19,512 nt of DNA from Candidatus Muiribacterium halophilum (GTDB lineage Bacteria > Muiribacteriota > Muiribacteriia > Muiribacteriales > Muiribacteriaceae): the NCBI GenBank assembly GCA_023228995.1, contig JALOAD010000061.1, positions 1-19,512 on the forward strand. Direction: 5' to 3'. Of this stretch, positions 1 to 6,719 are shown piece by piece. How positions within the stretch are numbered: the stretch's first letter is position 1; the number at the start of each line of letters is the position of its first letter. The notes under the pieces are model-generated. The model did not search any database. It worked only from the letters and a program-made list of their open reading frames with translations, and had not been told where the DNA came from. A program made the translations under genes and the position numbers.

Positions 1-14
1 TTGGTTTTAAGAAC

Positions 15-39
15 TTTATTATGAGTTTTTCATAATAAA
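15..39. repeat. AT-rich perfect inverted repeat
   Basis: TTTATTATGA and TCATAATAAA form a perfect 10-bp stem around the loop GTTTT. No U-run follows on the plus strand, so it is a poor terminator. It could be the tail of an upstream transcription unit outside the window or an operator ahead of the next gene. Nothing else is recognisable in bases 1-86; all three forward frames there contain stops. Confidence 0.5.
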
Positions 40-86
40 TAATTTTAGAAAATAACTTAATATTTTTCTAAAAAATCGATTAATAA

Positions 87-92
87 TATAAT
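87..92 (+). promoter_or_regulatory. Putative -10 box TATAAT for the first gene
   Basis: A consensus TATAAT ends 13 bases before the ATG at 106, which would leave a leader of only about 6-8 nt. No good -35 hexamer is visible at the usual distance (the sequence there is T-rich). The box lies just upstream of an in-frame TTG at 94, which makes that TTG unlikely as the start. Confidence 0.4.
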
Positions 93-105
93 ATTGGGAT
101 TTTAT

Positions 106-2040
106 ATGAATTTTTCAACAGCCTCCAATGGTCTACCTTATACTCCAGCGGATGGTGCAGAAGATTATTATATTTATAATCTTCTTGAACTTAATGGATT
201 AGGTGGACATTTAGCAAGAGTTATTATACCACAATCATCACCTATGGCAGGTTGGTTTGGTAGTAACATAGGTACGGTTGTTAAATTTTCAAATGTAGAA
301 GCAGCATTGAATGTTATACCAGAAATAAATGTAGGACCTATAACTGATATTAGTTCAATGTCTAAAGAATGGCAGACAAGTCATCCAGAATTTCCAACAT
401 GGTTTGAAAAACTTGATAATGTAATGTTTGCTGTTCCAATTAATGAAATTTCTGTAAGAGTCAAAAAAATTGCAGATATTCCTGAATTAAACATTCCTGA
501 TATTCTTAATTTTGGTGCAAGTCTTGCAGTTGTAAGTTATGATAATAATATTGTAACTAATCCTGCTGATATTGACTTTAATACAGCAGAGGATATTTAT
601 CTTGTTTCAGATAGAGCTGGAGATTGGAGAGTACAGGAAGGAATGAATAGATTACTTGTTTCAACAACATCAACTGATATAATGTCAATTATAGGATTTG
701 GTGGTTCAAAACAATTACTTTATACAACAACAAATAACAAAAAAATATGGTTATTAGATAATTCTTATGTTTCTGTAGCAGGTAATGTATTGGTAAATGG
801 CGTAGGATTTGTTGATAACAGTGGTTTTATGTATAAACTAATATCTAGATTAAAACCAAACCTATTTATAGCTGAAGAAATGCTTATTATTGATGATACA
901 AACAAAGTATTTTTAAATAGACAAAATGAGATAGTAGTTAGAAAAGAAGGAACAGGAAGTTTTGAAGATAGATTCCAGTTTGAGTATTATGATTGGGATA
1001 AACAACTTAAATTAACTTCTTTACATCATGGTCTTGGTACTACTAGTGATTATAAAGAAGCATGGACAGATTTAACACTATTTGATTTAAAACAAATTAC
1101 AAATTTCCCTGGCACCAGACCAACAACAGCTAATTACACAAAGAGATTGTGGTTTGGAAATTCAGAAATTACATTAGAAGCAAGAAGATGGAAAATTCCG
1201 TATAATACAAACGGTATGATATATGTTGAGATAATTGCAAAAACAACCACAACAACACCAGAACAGCTTTGGAAATTAGAACTTTCATTAGTAAATGAAA
1301 CAGATGCAATTCAAGGAATTGAATATATGTCTTACACAAAAGCGAGTGTAGATATAATTAACTTACCAGCAACCGAATGGAAACCAGTTGTATCAGTACA
1401 AGCAGGAACAACATTTAATCTATTTGGACAAGATCCAATAAAAATGACTTCTGTAACCGGTAAAATGAATGATGTTAACATAGAAGAAGCTGATAAAGTT
1501 AATTACTTAAATAATACTAAGATAAAAGATGGATATTTTGAAGTTTATTTTCCAGAAACAAATAATGACAATACAGCACTTGTAACAAGTGCAGCAAAAT
1601 TATACTTTGGATATATGCCAGCAAATGTAGAAAATTGCCATGAATTATGGCTCTCAGGAATAGACTGGAGATATAAAGATACAGCAATGGAATCAACCAT
1701 AGAATTTGAACAACTAGATTTTGACGGTTGGGATAATATTTCTATAAGTCTAATAAAAACACAATTTTTACCTTTAAACATCAACAATATAGTAAATTAT
1801 CATAATGAAACATTTCCAGAAGGAAATATAAAAGTAGATGTAAAGAAAACAGGAGAATACCTTTATACAACAATAGTAACAATATCAGGAACAGATTATG
1901 AAGATTACAATCCAATACCTTATACAAACAAATTCGAATTCAATTGGATTGTTGAAAACAATGTATGGAATATAAATTCACTAAAAGGACAAGAATTTGA
2001 AAGTGGTAATCTATTAAGAGAAGTTTTATATACAAAATAA
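106..2040 (+). CDS. Large protein of unknown family (644 aa)
   Basis: I do not recognise the family. I start it at ATG 106 because the only other in-frame start (TTG 94) sits directly behind a TATAAT box. The protein is rich in Asn, Thr, Ile and aromatic residues, has almost no Cys (one, in an ENCHELWLSG stretch near residue 533) and looks beta-rich throughout, like extracellular or surface proteins. Yet it has no signal peptide: it begins MNFSTASNGLPYTPADG. Either it is cytoplasmic, or it is exported without a classical signal, or the true N-terminus was lost; an in-frame TAA at 58-60 rules out a simple upstream extension. Codon use shifts within the gene towards A-ending codons near the 3' end. 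It stands alone, closed by the terminator at 2065. The reading frame is certain, the function unknown. Confidence 0.8.
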   Translation: MNFSTASNGLPYTPADGAEDYYIYNLLELNGLGGHLARVIIPQSSPMAGWFGSNIGTVVKFSNVEAALNVIPEINVGPITDISSMSKEWQTSHPEFPTWFEKLDNVMFAVPINEISVRVKKIADIPELNIPDILNFGASLAVVSYDNNIVTNPADIDFNTAEDIYLVSDRAGDWRVQEGMNRLLVSTTSTDIMSIIGFGGSKQLLYTTTNNKKIWLLDNSYVSVAGNVLVNGVGFVDNSGFMYKLISRLKPNLFIAEEMLIIDDTNKVFLNRQNEIVVRKEGTGSFEDRFQFEYYDWDKQLKLTSLHHGLGTTSDYKEAWTDLTLFDLKQITNFPGTRPTTANYTKRLWFGNSEITLEARRWKIPYNTNGMIYVEIIAKTTTTTPEQLWKLELSLVNETDAIQGIEYMSYTKASVDIINLPATEWKPVVSVQAGTTFNLFGQDPIKMTSVTGKMNDVNIEEADKVNYLNNTKIKDGYFEVYFPETNNDNTALVTSAAKLYFGYMPANVENCHELWLSGIDWRYKDTAMESTIEFEQLDFDGWDNISISLIKTQFLPLNINNIVNYHNETFPEGNIKVDVKKTGEYLYTTIVTISGTDYEDYNPIPYTNKFEFNWIVENNVWNINSLKGQEFESGNLLREVLYTK

Positions 2041-2064
2041 AAAACAGTATTTGTTAAAAAACTC

Positions 2065-2093
2065 AAAAGCCCTCTTCGGAGGGCTTTTTTTTT
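2065..2093 (+). terminator. Intrinsic terminator
   Basis: AAAAGCCCTC pairs with GAGGGCTTTT around a TTCG tetraloop, followed by a run of nine T. It lies 25 bases after the TAA of the first gene and is one of the clearest terminators in the window. Confidence 0.95.
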
Positions 2094-2100
2094 ACATATT

Positions 2101-2175
2101 TTTTTATGGTATATTGTGGTATATTGGGGTCTATAAAGGGTAAATTGGTGTCTATAAATGTTCAGTGAACATTTA
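2101..2175. repeat. Short direct repeats and a GTTC-N3-GAAC palindrome left of the transposase
   Basis: The non-coding stretch holds two TGGTATATTG copies and two GTCTATAAA copies (in GGGGTCTATAAAGGG and GGTGTCTATAAATG). These are followed by a perfect 9-bp palindrome, TAAATGTTC-AGT-GAACATTTA, at 2155-2175. The palindrome core matches another one at 12906-12926. The region probably belongs to the left side of the RAYT-associated element; the exact left boundary is not determined. Confidence 0.6.
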
Positions 2176-2179
2176 TTTA

Positions 2180-2208
2180 CTTCGGAATTCGAGTTTTGAT
2201 ATTCGAAT
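2180..2208 (+). repeat. Left REP-like end of the transposase locus
   Basis: CTTCGGAATTCGA, a spacer, then TATTCGAAT; the inner ATTCGA (2187-2192) can pair with TCGAAT (2203-2208). The same two blocks in the same order open the element at 8570-8750, where the hairpin stem is a perfect 9 bp. Confidence 0.65.
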
Positions 2209-2281
2209 AAAAGATTATAAACCGTATATTCCTGATATTTTGTAATTTCCCTGATTTTGATTTTTTTATGAAATATTTTTA

Positions 2282-2290
2282 TGTTATAAT
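2282..2290 (+). promoter_or_regulatory. Extended -10 promoter, likely leaderless start of the transposase
   Basis: TGT-TATAAT is an extended -10 element. The ATG at 2297 lies only 6 bases after the box, at the expected transcription start, and there is no Shine-Dalgarno sequence. The transcript would be leaderless or nearly so, which would keep transposase synthesis low. A TTGATT at 2257-2262 is too far away (22 bp) for a normal -35. Confidence 0.5.
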
Positions 2291-2296
2291 TAATTT

Positions 2297-3253
2297 ATGG
2301 CTAGACAAATTAGAATTCAATTTCCTGGTGCTCATTATCATGTGATTGCCAGAGGTGAAAGAAAAGACCGTATTTTCAAAGATAATCATGATTTTAATAT
2401 TTTTATTCAAAAACTTCAGAATAATTTAATTAAATATAATATTAGATGTATTTCTTTTTGTCTTATGCCGAATCATTATCATTTGTATTTGGTTACTGAA
2501 GAAGCAAATTTGTCAAAAGCTATGCATCAGCTTAATTCTTCTTATACTAATTGGTACAAAAAAAAACATCAGATTACTGGTCATATTTTTCAGGGTAGAT
2601 ATAAAGCTATTCTTATTGATAAAGAAAATTATTCAAACGCTGTTATTGATTATATTCATTTGAATCCGGTCAAAAAATCTAAAAAAAAGAAGTGTTGGGA
2701 ATATTCATGGAGTAGTGCTGCTTATTATTGTGGAGAGTCTGATGCTTTTAGTTTTGTTGATACTTCTCTTGTTATGTCTGAAGAAAATTTAGAAAATAAA
2801 ATTAAATATAAACATTATATTGATAAAAAAAGAAATTTTAATTTACCTCATAGAGATATTTTTAAAGGTATTGCGCTTGGAAAAGATGATTTTAAAAATA
2901 AAGTTGATGAATACTTAAAAACAAGGGATATAAACATATATTTACCTTCTACAAGAATGACAAAAACAAGAAGTGCTGATAAGATTTTTGATATTTTGAG
3001 TTTATATTTTGATGTTAATAAAAGTGTGTTTACTGAAAAAAAGAATAAAAATTTCTATAGAAAACTATCAATTTATATTTTGAAAAAATTTACAAGATTG
3101 AAAAATATTGAGATTGGTGATATATATGGAGTATCACCAAGTACAATTTCAGATATTATAAGAAATTTTAAGGAAAATACTATGAATGATGACAAAATAA
3201 AAAATGATATTCGAAATATAGAAATCGAATTCCGAAGACCTGACCCCAAATGA
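2297..3253 (+). CDS. REP-associated tyrosine transposase (RAYT, Y1/HUH family)
   Basis: Residues 1-130 carry the Y1 transposase hallmarks: an opening MARQIRIQFPGAHYHVIARG, the HUH metal-binding motif in MPNHYHLYLV (HYH at 60-62), FQGRYKA at 98-104, and the helix around YIHLNPVK where Tyr119 is a candidate nucleophile (Tyr112 is the alternative). The family nicks single-stranded DNA at hairpin ends through a 5'-phosphotyrosine. The C-terminal 150 residues contain a helix-turn-helix-like stretch (IGDIYGVSPSTISDIIRNF), which could bind DNA. The last codons, reading RRPDPK, run through the right terminal repeat, and the TGA stop is in flanking DNA where it overlaps the ABC-F start codon. All key motifs appear intact, so it may be active. 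Confidence 0.92.
   Translation: MARQIRIQFPGAHYHVIARGERKDRIFKDNHDFNIFIQKLQNNLIKYNIRCISFCLMPNHYHLYLVTEEANLSKAMHQLNSSYTNWYKKKHQITGHIFQGRYKAILIDKENYSNAVIDYIHLNPVKKSKKKKCWEYSWSSAAYYCGESDAFSFVDTSLVMSEENLENKIKYKHYIDKKRNFNLPHRDIFKGIALGKDDFKNKVDEYLKTRDINIYLPSTRMTKTRSADKIFDILSLYFDVNKSVFTEKKNKNFYRKLSIYILKKFTRLKNIEIGDIYGVSPSTISDIIRNFKENTMNDDKIKNDIRNIEIEFRRPDPK
3222..3247 (+). repeat. Right terminal repeat of the transposase locus
   Basis: This 26-base stretch begins AAATCGAATTCC and ends GAAGACCTGACCCC; it is identical to 8725-8750. It is also coding sequence for the transposase C-terminus. With ATTCGA at 3209-3214 it can form an ATTCGA/TCGAAT hairpin like the one on the left. Confidence 0.85.
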
Positions 3254-4857
3254 TTCATATTAACGGTTTAAAGAAGCAATTTGGTGATAAACTTCTTTTT
3301 GATGATCTTGATTTGCATATTAGACGTCGGGATAGGATTGCACTTATTGGAGACAATGGTACTGGTAAGACTACTCTTATGCGTATTATTTGCAAAGATG
3401 TTGGTTATGATTCTGGGAATCTTGCGATTTCTGGTGGTGTTAGAGTTGGTTATCTTCCTCAATTTCTTTTTGAAAAATATTCTATTGATGTTACTCTTTT
3501 TGAAGAAATGTCTTCGGTATTTGGCTGGATTCATGCTAAGGCTGATAAGCTTCGTGAACTTGAACATGAAATGGGTATTGTTGAGTGGGATTCTCCTGAT
3601 TATGACAAAATTATGACAAAATATGGTGATTTGCAGGAAGAACTTGAATGTCTTGGTTATTATGAGCTTGATGCTAGGATTAAAAGTATTCTTTTTGGTC
3701 TTGGTTTTTCTGAATCTGATCTTGATAAACTTTGTTGTGATTTTTCTGGTGGCTGGCAAATGAGGATTTCTTTGGCTAAGATTCTTGTTGACAGACCTGA
3801 AGTTATTTTACTTGACGAACCTACTAATCATCTTGATATTGAGGCTAGAAATTGGCTTGAGGATTTTATTAAAAATTATCCAGGTGCTGTAATTTTGGTG
3901 AGTCATGATAGATATTTTCTTGATGCGACTGTTAATAGAGTTGCTGAAATTTATGCCGGAAGACTAAAGGCTTATAAGGGTAATTATTCTTCTTTTGAAA
4001 TACAAAGAGAAGAGTATATTGAGAGTCTTCATAAAGGTGCTGAAGAATATGAGGATAAAGTCGAAAGAATTGAAAAATTTGTTAATAAATTTAGATATAA
4101 AGCTTCTAAAGCGACTCAGGTTCAGTCAAGGGTTAAAATGCTTGATAAAATGGATAAACCTGTAATTCCTCCTAAGCGTAAAAAGATTTCTTTTAAATTT
4201 CCACCTGCGGTTTCTAGTGGTAGAAAGGTTGTTGAGGTTAAAGAACTTGCCAAGCAATATGGAGATAATGTTGTTTTTATGGATGCTGAATTTACTGTTG
4301 AAAAAGGAGAGAGGGTTGCTGTTCTTGGTCCTAATGGTGGCGGTAAAACTACTCTTATAAAGATTATTGCTGGTATAATCAATCAGGATATTGGTGAAAT
4401 TTCTCTTGGACACAAGGTTATTCCTAATTATTATGCTCAGGAACCTGCCGAGGTTCTTGATCCTGAAAAAACTGTTTATGATGAATTATATAGAGAGGCT
4501 GATTTTTCTCAGGGTGGTGATTTGCGTAATATTCTTGGGGCTTTTTTGTTTTCTAATGATGATGTTTATAAAAAAGTAAATGTTTTGTCTGGTGGTGAGA
4601 GGTCAAGACTTGCTCTTGCGCGTATGCTTTTAAAAAAAGCTAACCTTTTAATTCTTGATGAACCCACTAATCATCTTGATCTTTATTCTAAAGATGTTTT
4701 GCTTGAAGCTTTAAAAAAATTTGAAGGAACGATTTTATTTGTTAGTCATGATAGATATTTTGTAGATGCTCTAGCAGATAGAATTATTTATATTAAAAAT
4801 CACGAAGTTTCCTATTATAAAGGTAGTTATGAGGAGTTTCTTAAATATAAAGTATAA
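3250..4857 (+). CDS. ABC-F family ATPase (535 aa)
   Basis: Two ABC ATPase domains in one chain without membrane segments, as in ribosome-associated ABC-F proteins (Uup/EttA/YkpA type). Domain 1: Walker A GDNGTGKTT (34-42), signature FSGGW (165-169), Walker B plus D-loop ILLDEPTNHLD (186-196), switch SHD (218-220). Then a charged helical linker (about 245-310), the P-site-tRNA-interacting region of this family. Domain 2: GPNGGGKTT (360-368), LSGGE (446-450), ILDEPTNHLD (468-477), SHD (499-501). Length is normal. Role by family: ATP-dependent modulation of the ribosome near the E site; the specific subfamily and any antibiotic link cannot be told. The start MIHINGLKKQFGDK is typical, but its ATG overlaps the transposase stop (ATGA), sits 2 bp from the element end and has no visible Shine-Dalgarno. 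Codons are strongly T-ending. Confidence 0.93.
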   Translation: MIHINGLKKQFGDKLLFDDLDLHIRRRDRIALIGDNGTGKTTLMRIICKDVGYDSGNLAISGGVRVGYLPQFLFEKYSIDVTLFEEMSSVFGWIHAKADKLRELEHEMGIVEWDSPDYDKIMTKYGDLQEELECLGYYELDARIKSILFGLGFSESDLDKLCCDFSGGWQMRISLAKILVDRPEVILLDEPTNHLDIEARNWLEDFIKNYPGAVILVSHDRYFLDATVNRVAEIYAGRLKAYKGNYSSFEIQREEYIESLHKGAEEYEDKVERIEKFVNKFRYKASKATQVQSRVKMLDKMDKPVIPPKRKKISFKFPPAVSSGRKVVEVKELAKQYGDNVVFMDAEFTVEKGERVAVLGPNGGGKTTLIKIIAGIINQDIGEISLGHKVIPNYYAQEPAEVLDPEKTVYDELYREADFSQGGDLRNILGAFLFSNDDVYKKVNVLSGGERSRLALARMLLKKANLLILDEPTNHLDLYSKDVLLEALKKFEGTILFVSHDRYFVDALADRIIYIKNHEVSYYKGSYEEFLKYKV

Positions 4858-4888
4858 AAATTATAAGGTTTTTTTTGTTTTTTTATGG

Positions 4889-4920
4889 TATAATAATAAT
4901 TAATTAAATTTAATCAGGAG
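4889..4920 (+). promoter_or_regulatory. -10 box and Shine-Dalgarno before the exported-protein gene
   Basis: TATAAT at 4889-4894 (preceded by ATGG) and CAGGAG at 4915-4920, six bases before the ATG at 4927. The -35 region is a T-run without a clear hexamer. No convincing hairpin terminator separates this gene from the ABC-F gene, only an AAGG followed by a T-run at 4868-4877. Confidence 0.5.
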
Positions 4921-4926
4921 TGTATT

Positions 4927-6516
4927 ATGAAAAAACATATATTGTTTATGCTTGTATTGACTTTGACTTTGCTTACTGCTTATGCGGTAAATGATAGAGT
5001 TTATTATATTGAATCTAAGTATAACAGTGATTCTCCAACTATGAATTTTGAACAGGTATGGAATACTGTTTCTGAACAAGAAAAATTATTTCTTACAAAA
5101 CATGTTGGTGAATCAGCTAAGAGTGGATTCCCTCCAAATCTTTCCGAAAGAATGAGACAGAGAGATTCTAATTCAGTTGAAGATGCTCAGTATTTATATA
5201 GTATGGCTGAATTTATCGATTGTTTTCCTGAAGAAGCTCCAAGAGGTCCGATTGGAGATTTTTTTATAAAAAAAGGTATGCAACTTCTTGAAAAAATGGA
5301 TAAAAACATGCTTTTAAGAGTTGATCCTAAGATATTTAATATTTATCACAAATTAGCTTCCTTTAGTCTGTTTGATAAATTCAAAGAAGAGTGGAGCGAT
5401 GATTTACCTGCATTTATACCTGAAAAATTCGATATTATTAAGGATTTTAATTTTTATGAAGAAAGTTCAAAACTTAATATGACAGGTTTTCCTGTGACTA
5501 AATTCAGTAAAATCTTTAGCTATGGTGGTAGAGAATTTGGTCCTTATACCTATGTTATTGATTATCCTGATTATACAAAATTTAATTCCAAAAAACTTGC
5601 ACAGGTTTTGAATCAGCTTTCAAATCATGATTCAAAAGGAAAGGTTTACAGTAAAGTTAATTTAAAACTTGGTGAAGATATATTTAATGTTGCATCTGGT
5701 GAGGAATTTGTTCAAGCATTATATGATCACCCAGATTATGATGTAATTGTATATGAAGCAAGAGCTTTAGTTTCTTTTGGAGGAATGGTAATTAAAAATG
5801 GTGATTCACTTACTTCAATTGAACTTCCTTTTTATGTAAAGACTCGTTTTGAAGATGAAAATTTATATGTTCCTATGAATCATAGTGAGCATCTTATTTG
5901 TGTTTATAAAAAAGGTGATAGTGTTCCACTTGCTGTTGCTGAATGGTATATGGCTATGGGTCCTGACAAAAATAATAGACAGGGTGCTTATTTTGAAGAA
6001 GCTCTTGTTGGCGGTGCATATTGGACTGGTTATAAAGTAACTCATATTTATAACAAAATTGAAAATATCAAAAAATTTATTACTTTGACTACTTCTTTTC
6101 AGAGATTTGTTAATTATGTTCAAAAAGCTTATAATTTCCCTGATTTAGGTTATGGAATGTTAGCAGTTTGTAATGATTCAACAGCAATTATTGAAGTTGC
6201 TCTTTCAGGTCAATCTGCTTTTAATTCAGTTCCTAATTTGAGGGCTGTAAAATTTGATTTTTTATATAAGAATTTCATGGGAAATGTAAAAAACGGTCTT
6301 AAATATAATTCAAAAGGTTATCTTAATGTCGTTTCTGATACATATGCAGATGTTTATCCTATAAATAGAGCTGATTATGTTAAAAGACTTACAATGAGTA
6401 TTCCATTTAGATTCACAGATAGACTTGGTGATTTTAAGATTTCAGGAGTATTTGAAAAACTTGGTCAGATTGATAATTCATATATGAAGTATCTTGATTA
6501 TACTTATCAAGATTAG
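4927..6516 (+). CDS. Exported protein of unknown family (529 aa)
   Basis: A classical signal peptide opens the protein: MKKH, a hydrophobic stretch rich in Leu, then AYA at 18-20 before VNDRVYY, which fits signal peptidase I cleavage. No lipobox Cys and no later membrane helix is apparent. The mature part is mixed, first helical and charged (about 40-180), then more beta-like with many Tyr and Phe residues (about 190-529). I recognise no domain or catalytic motif. The gene has its own -10 box and Shine-Dalgarno and is closed by the terminator at 6566, so it looks monocistronic. Probable location: periplasm or outer surface. Function unknown. Confidence 0.85.
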   Translation: MKKHILFMLVLTLTLLTAYAVNDRVYYIESKYNSDSPTMNFEQVWNTVSEQEKLFLTKHVGESAKSGFPPNLSERMRQRDSNSVEDAQYLYSMAEFIDCFPEEAPRGPIGDFFIKKGMQLLEKMDKNMLLRVDPKIFNIYHKLASFSLFDKFKEEWSDDLPAFIPEKFDIIKDFNFYEESSKLNMTGFPVTKFSKIFSYGGREFGPYTYVIDYPDYTKFNSKKLAQVLNQLSNHDSKGKVYSKVNLKLGEDIFNVASGEEFVQALYDHPDYDVIVYEARALVSFGGMVIKNGDSLTSIELPFYVKTRFEDENLYVPMNHSEHLICVYKKGDSVPLAVAEWYMAMGPDKNNRQGAYFEEALVGGAYWTGYKVTHIYNKIENIKKFITLTTSFQRFVNYVQKAYNFPDLGYGMLAVCNDSTAIIEVALSGQSAFNSVPNLRAVKFDFLYKNFMGNVKNGLKYNSKGYLNVVSDTYADVYPINRADYVKRLTMSIPFRFTDRLGDFKISGVFEKLGQIDNSYMKYLDYTYQD

Positions 6517-6565
6517 TGAGTATATTTTTATTGAAGAATGGGTAAATTTTACACATTGAAATTTC

Positions 6566-6602
6566 AAGAAATCAATAATTAATTTATTGATTTCTTTTTT
6601 TT
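6566..6602 (+). terminator. Intrinsic terminator
   Basis: AAGAAATCAATAA pairs perfectly (13 bp) with TTATTGATTTCTT around the loop TTAAT, running into eight T. It lies 49 bases after the TAG of the preceding gene and separates it from htpG. Confidence 0.9.
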
Positions 6603-6654
6603 ATCTGTATTAATGTTAATTTGAAGGATTTTTTTAATAAATTTAAAAATTTTA

Positions 6655-6711
6655 TTCAAATAATGGTATGGTTTTTGCTATAATAAGCTAAATTAAAATA
6701 TTTTCAGGAGG
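6655..6711 (+). promoter_or_regulatory. htpG promoter and ribosome binding site
   Basis: TTCAAA (6655-6660, 4 of 6 to the -35 consensus), an 18-bp spacer, and TATAAT (6679-6684) preceded by TGC, making an extended -10. The Shine-Dalgarno AGGAGG is at 6706-6711, eight bases before the ATG. No CIRCE-type inverted repeat or sigma-32-like box is visible, so heat regulation cannot be read from the sequence. Confidence 0.7.
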
Positions 6712-6719
6712 TTTTTTTA

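Larger units (their letters stand above)
2126..3247 (+). mobile_element. RAYT-associated element (left boundary approximate)
   Basis: The right end (3222-3247) is a 26-base stretch ending CGAAGACCTGACCCC that also occurs at the right end of the 181-bp element at 8570-8750. On the left, CTTCGGAATTCGA at 2180-2192 followed by TATTCGAAT at 2200-2208 is the counterpart, also in the same order in the 181-bp element. A GGGGTC at 2126-2131 may be the outer left end, but the intervening bases differ from the small element. The Y1-type transposase fills most of the interval. Such transposases act on single-stranded DNA and recognise REP-like hairpins; the family rarely makes target duplications, and none is evident. 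Confidence 0.6.

Noticed and set aside
94-105. TTG start at 94 for the first gene
   Set aside because: It sits directly behind a TATAAT box, so it would not be in a transcript from that promoter; ATG 106 fits better.
2126-3247. Classical IS with target-site duplication
   Set aside because: The left end is not a clean inverted copy of the right end, no duplication is visible, and the protein is Y1/HUH rather than DDE; described as a RAYT-associated element instead.
3268-3759. 163-codon minus-strand ORF inside the ABC-F gene
   Set aside because: It overlaps a clear two-domain ATPase; its Lys/Thr/Asn-rich product is a composition shadow. The same applies to the other antisense and out-of-frame ORFs in the window.
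6517-6719. CIRCE or sigma-32 heat-shock control site before htpG
   Set aside because: No GAGTGCTAA-type inverted repeat and no sigma-32-like hexamers; only an ordinary extended -10 promoter is visible.
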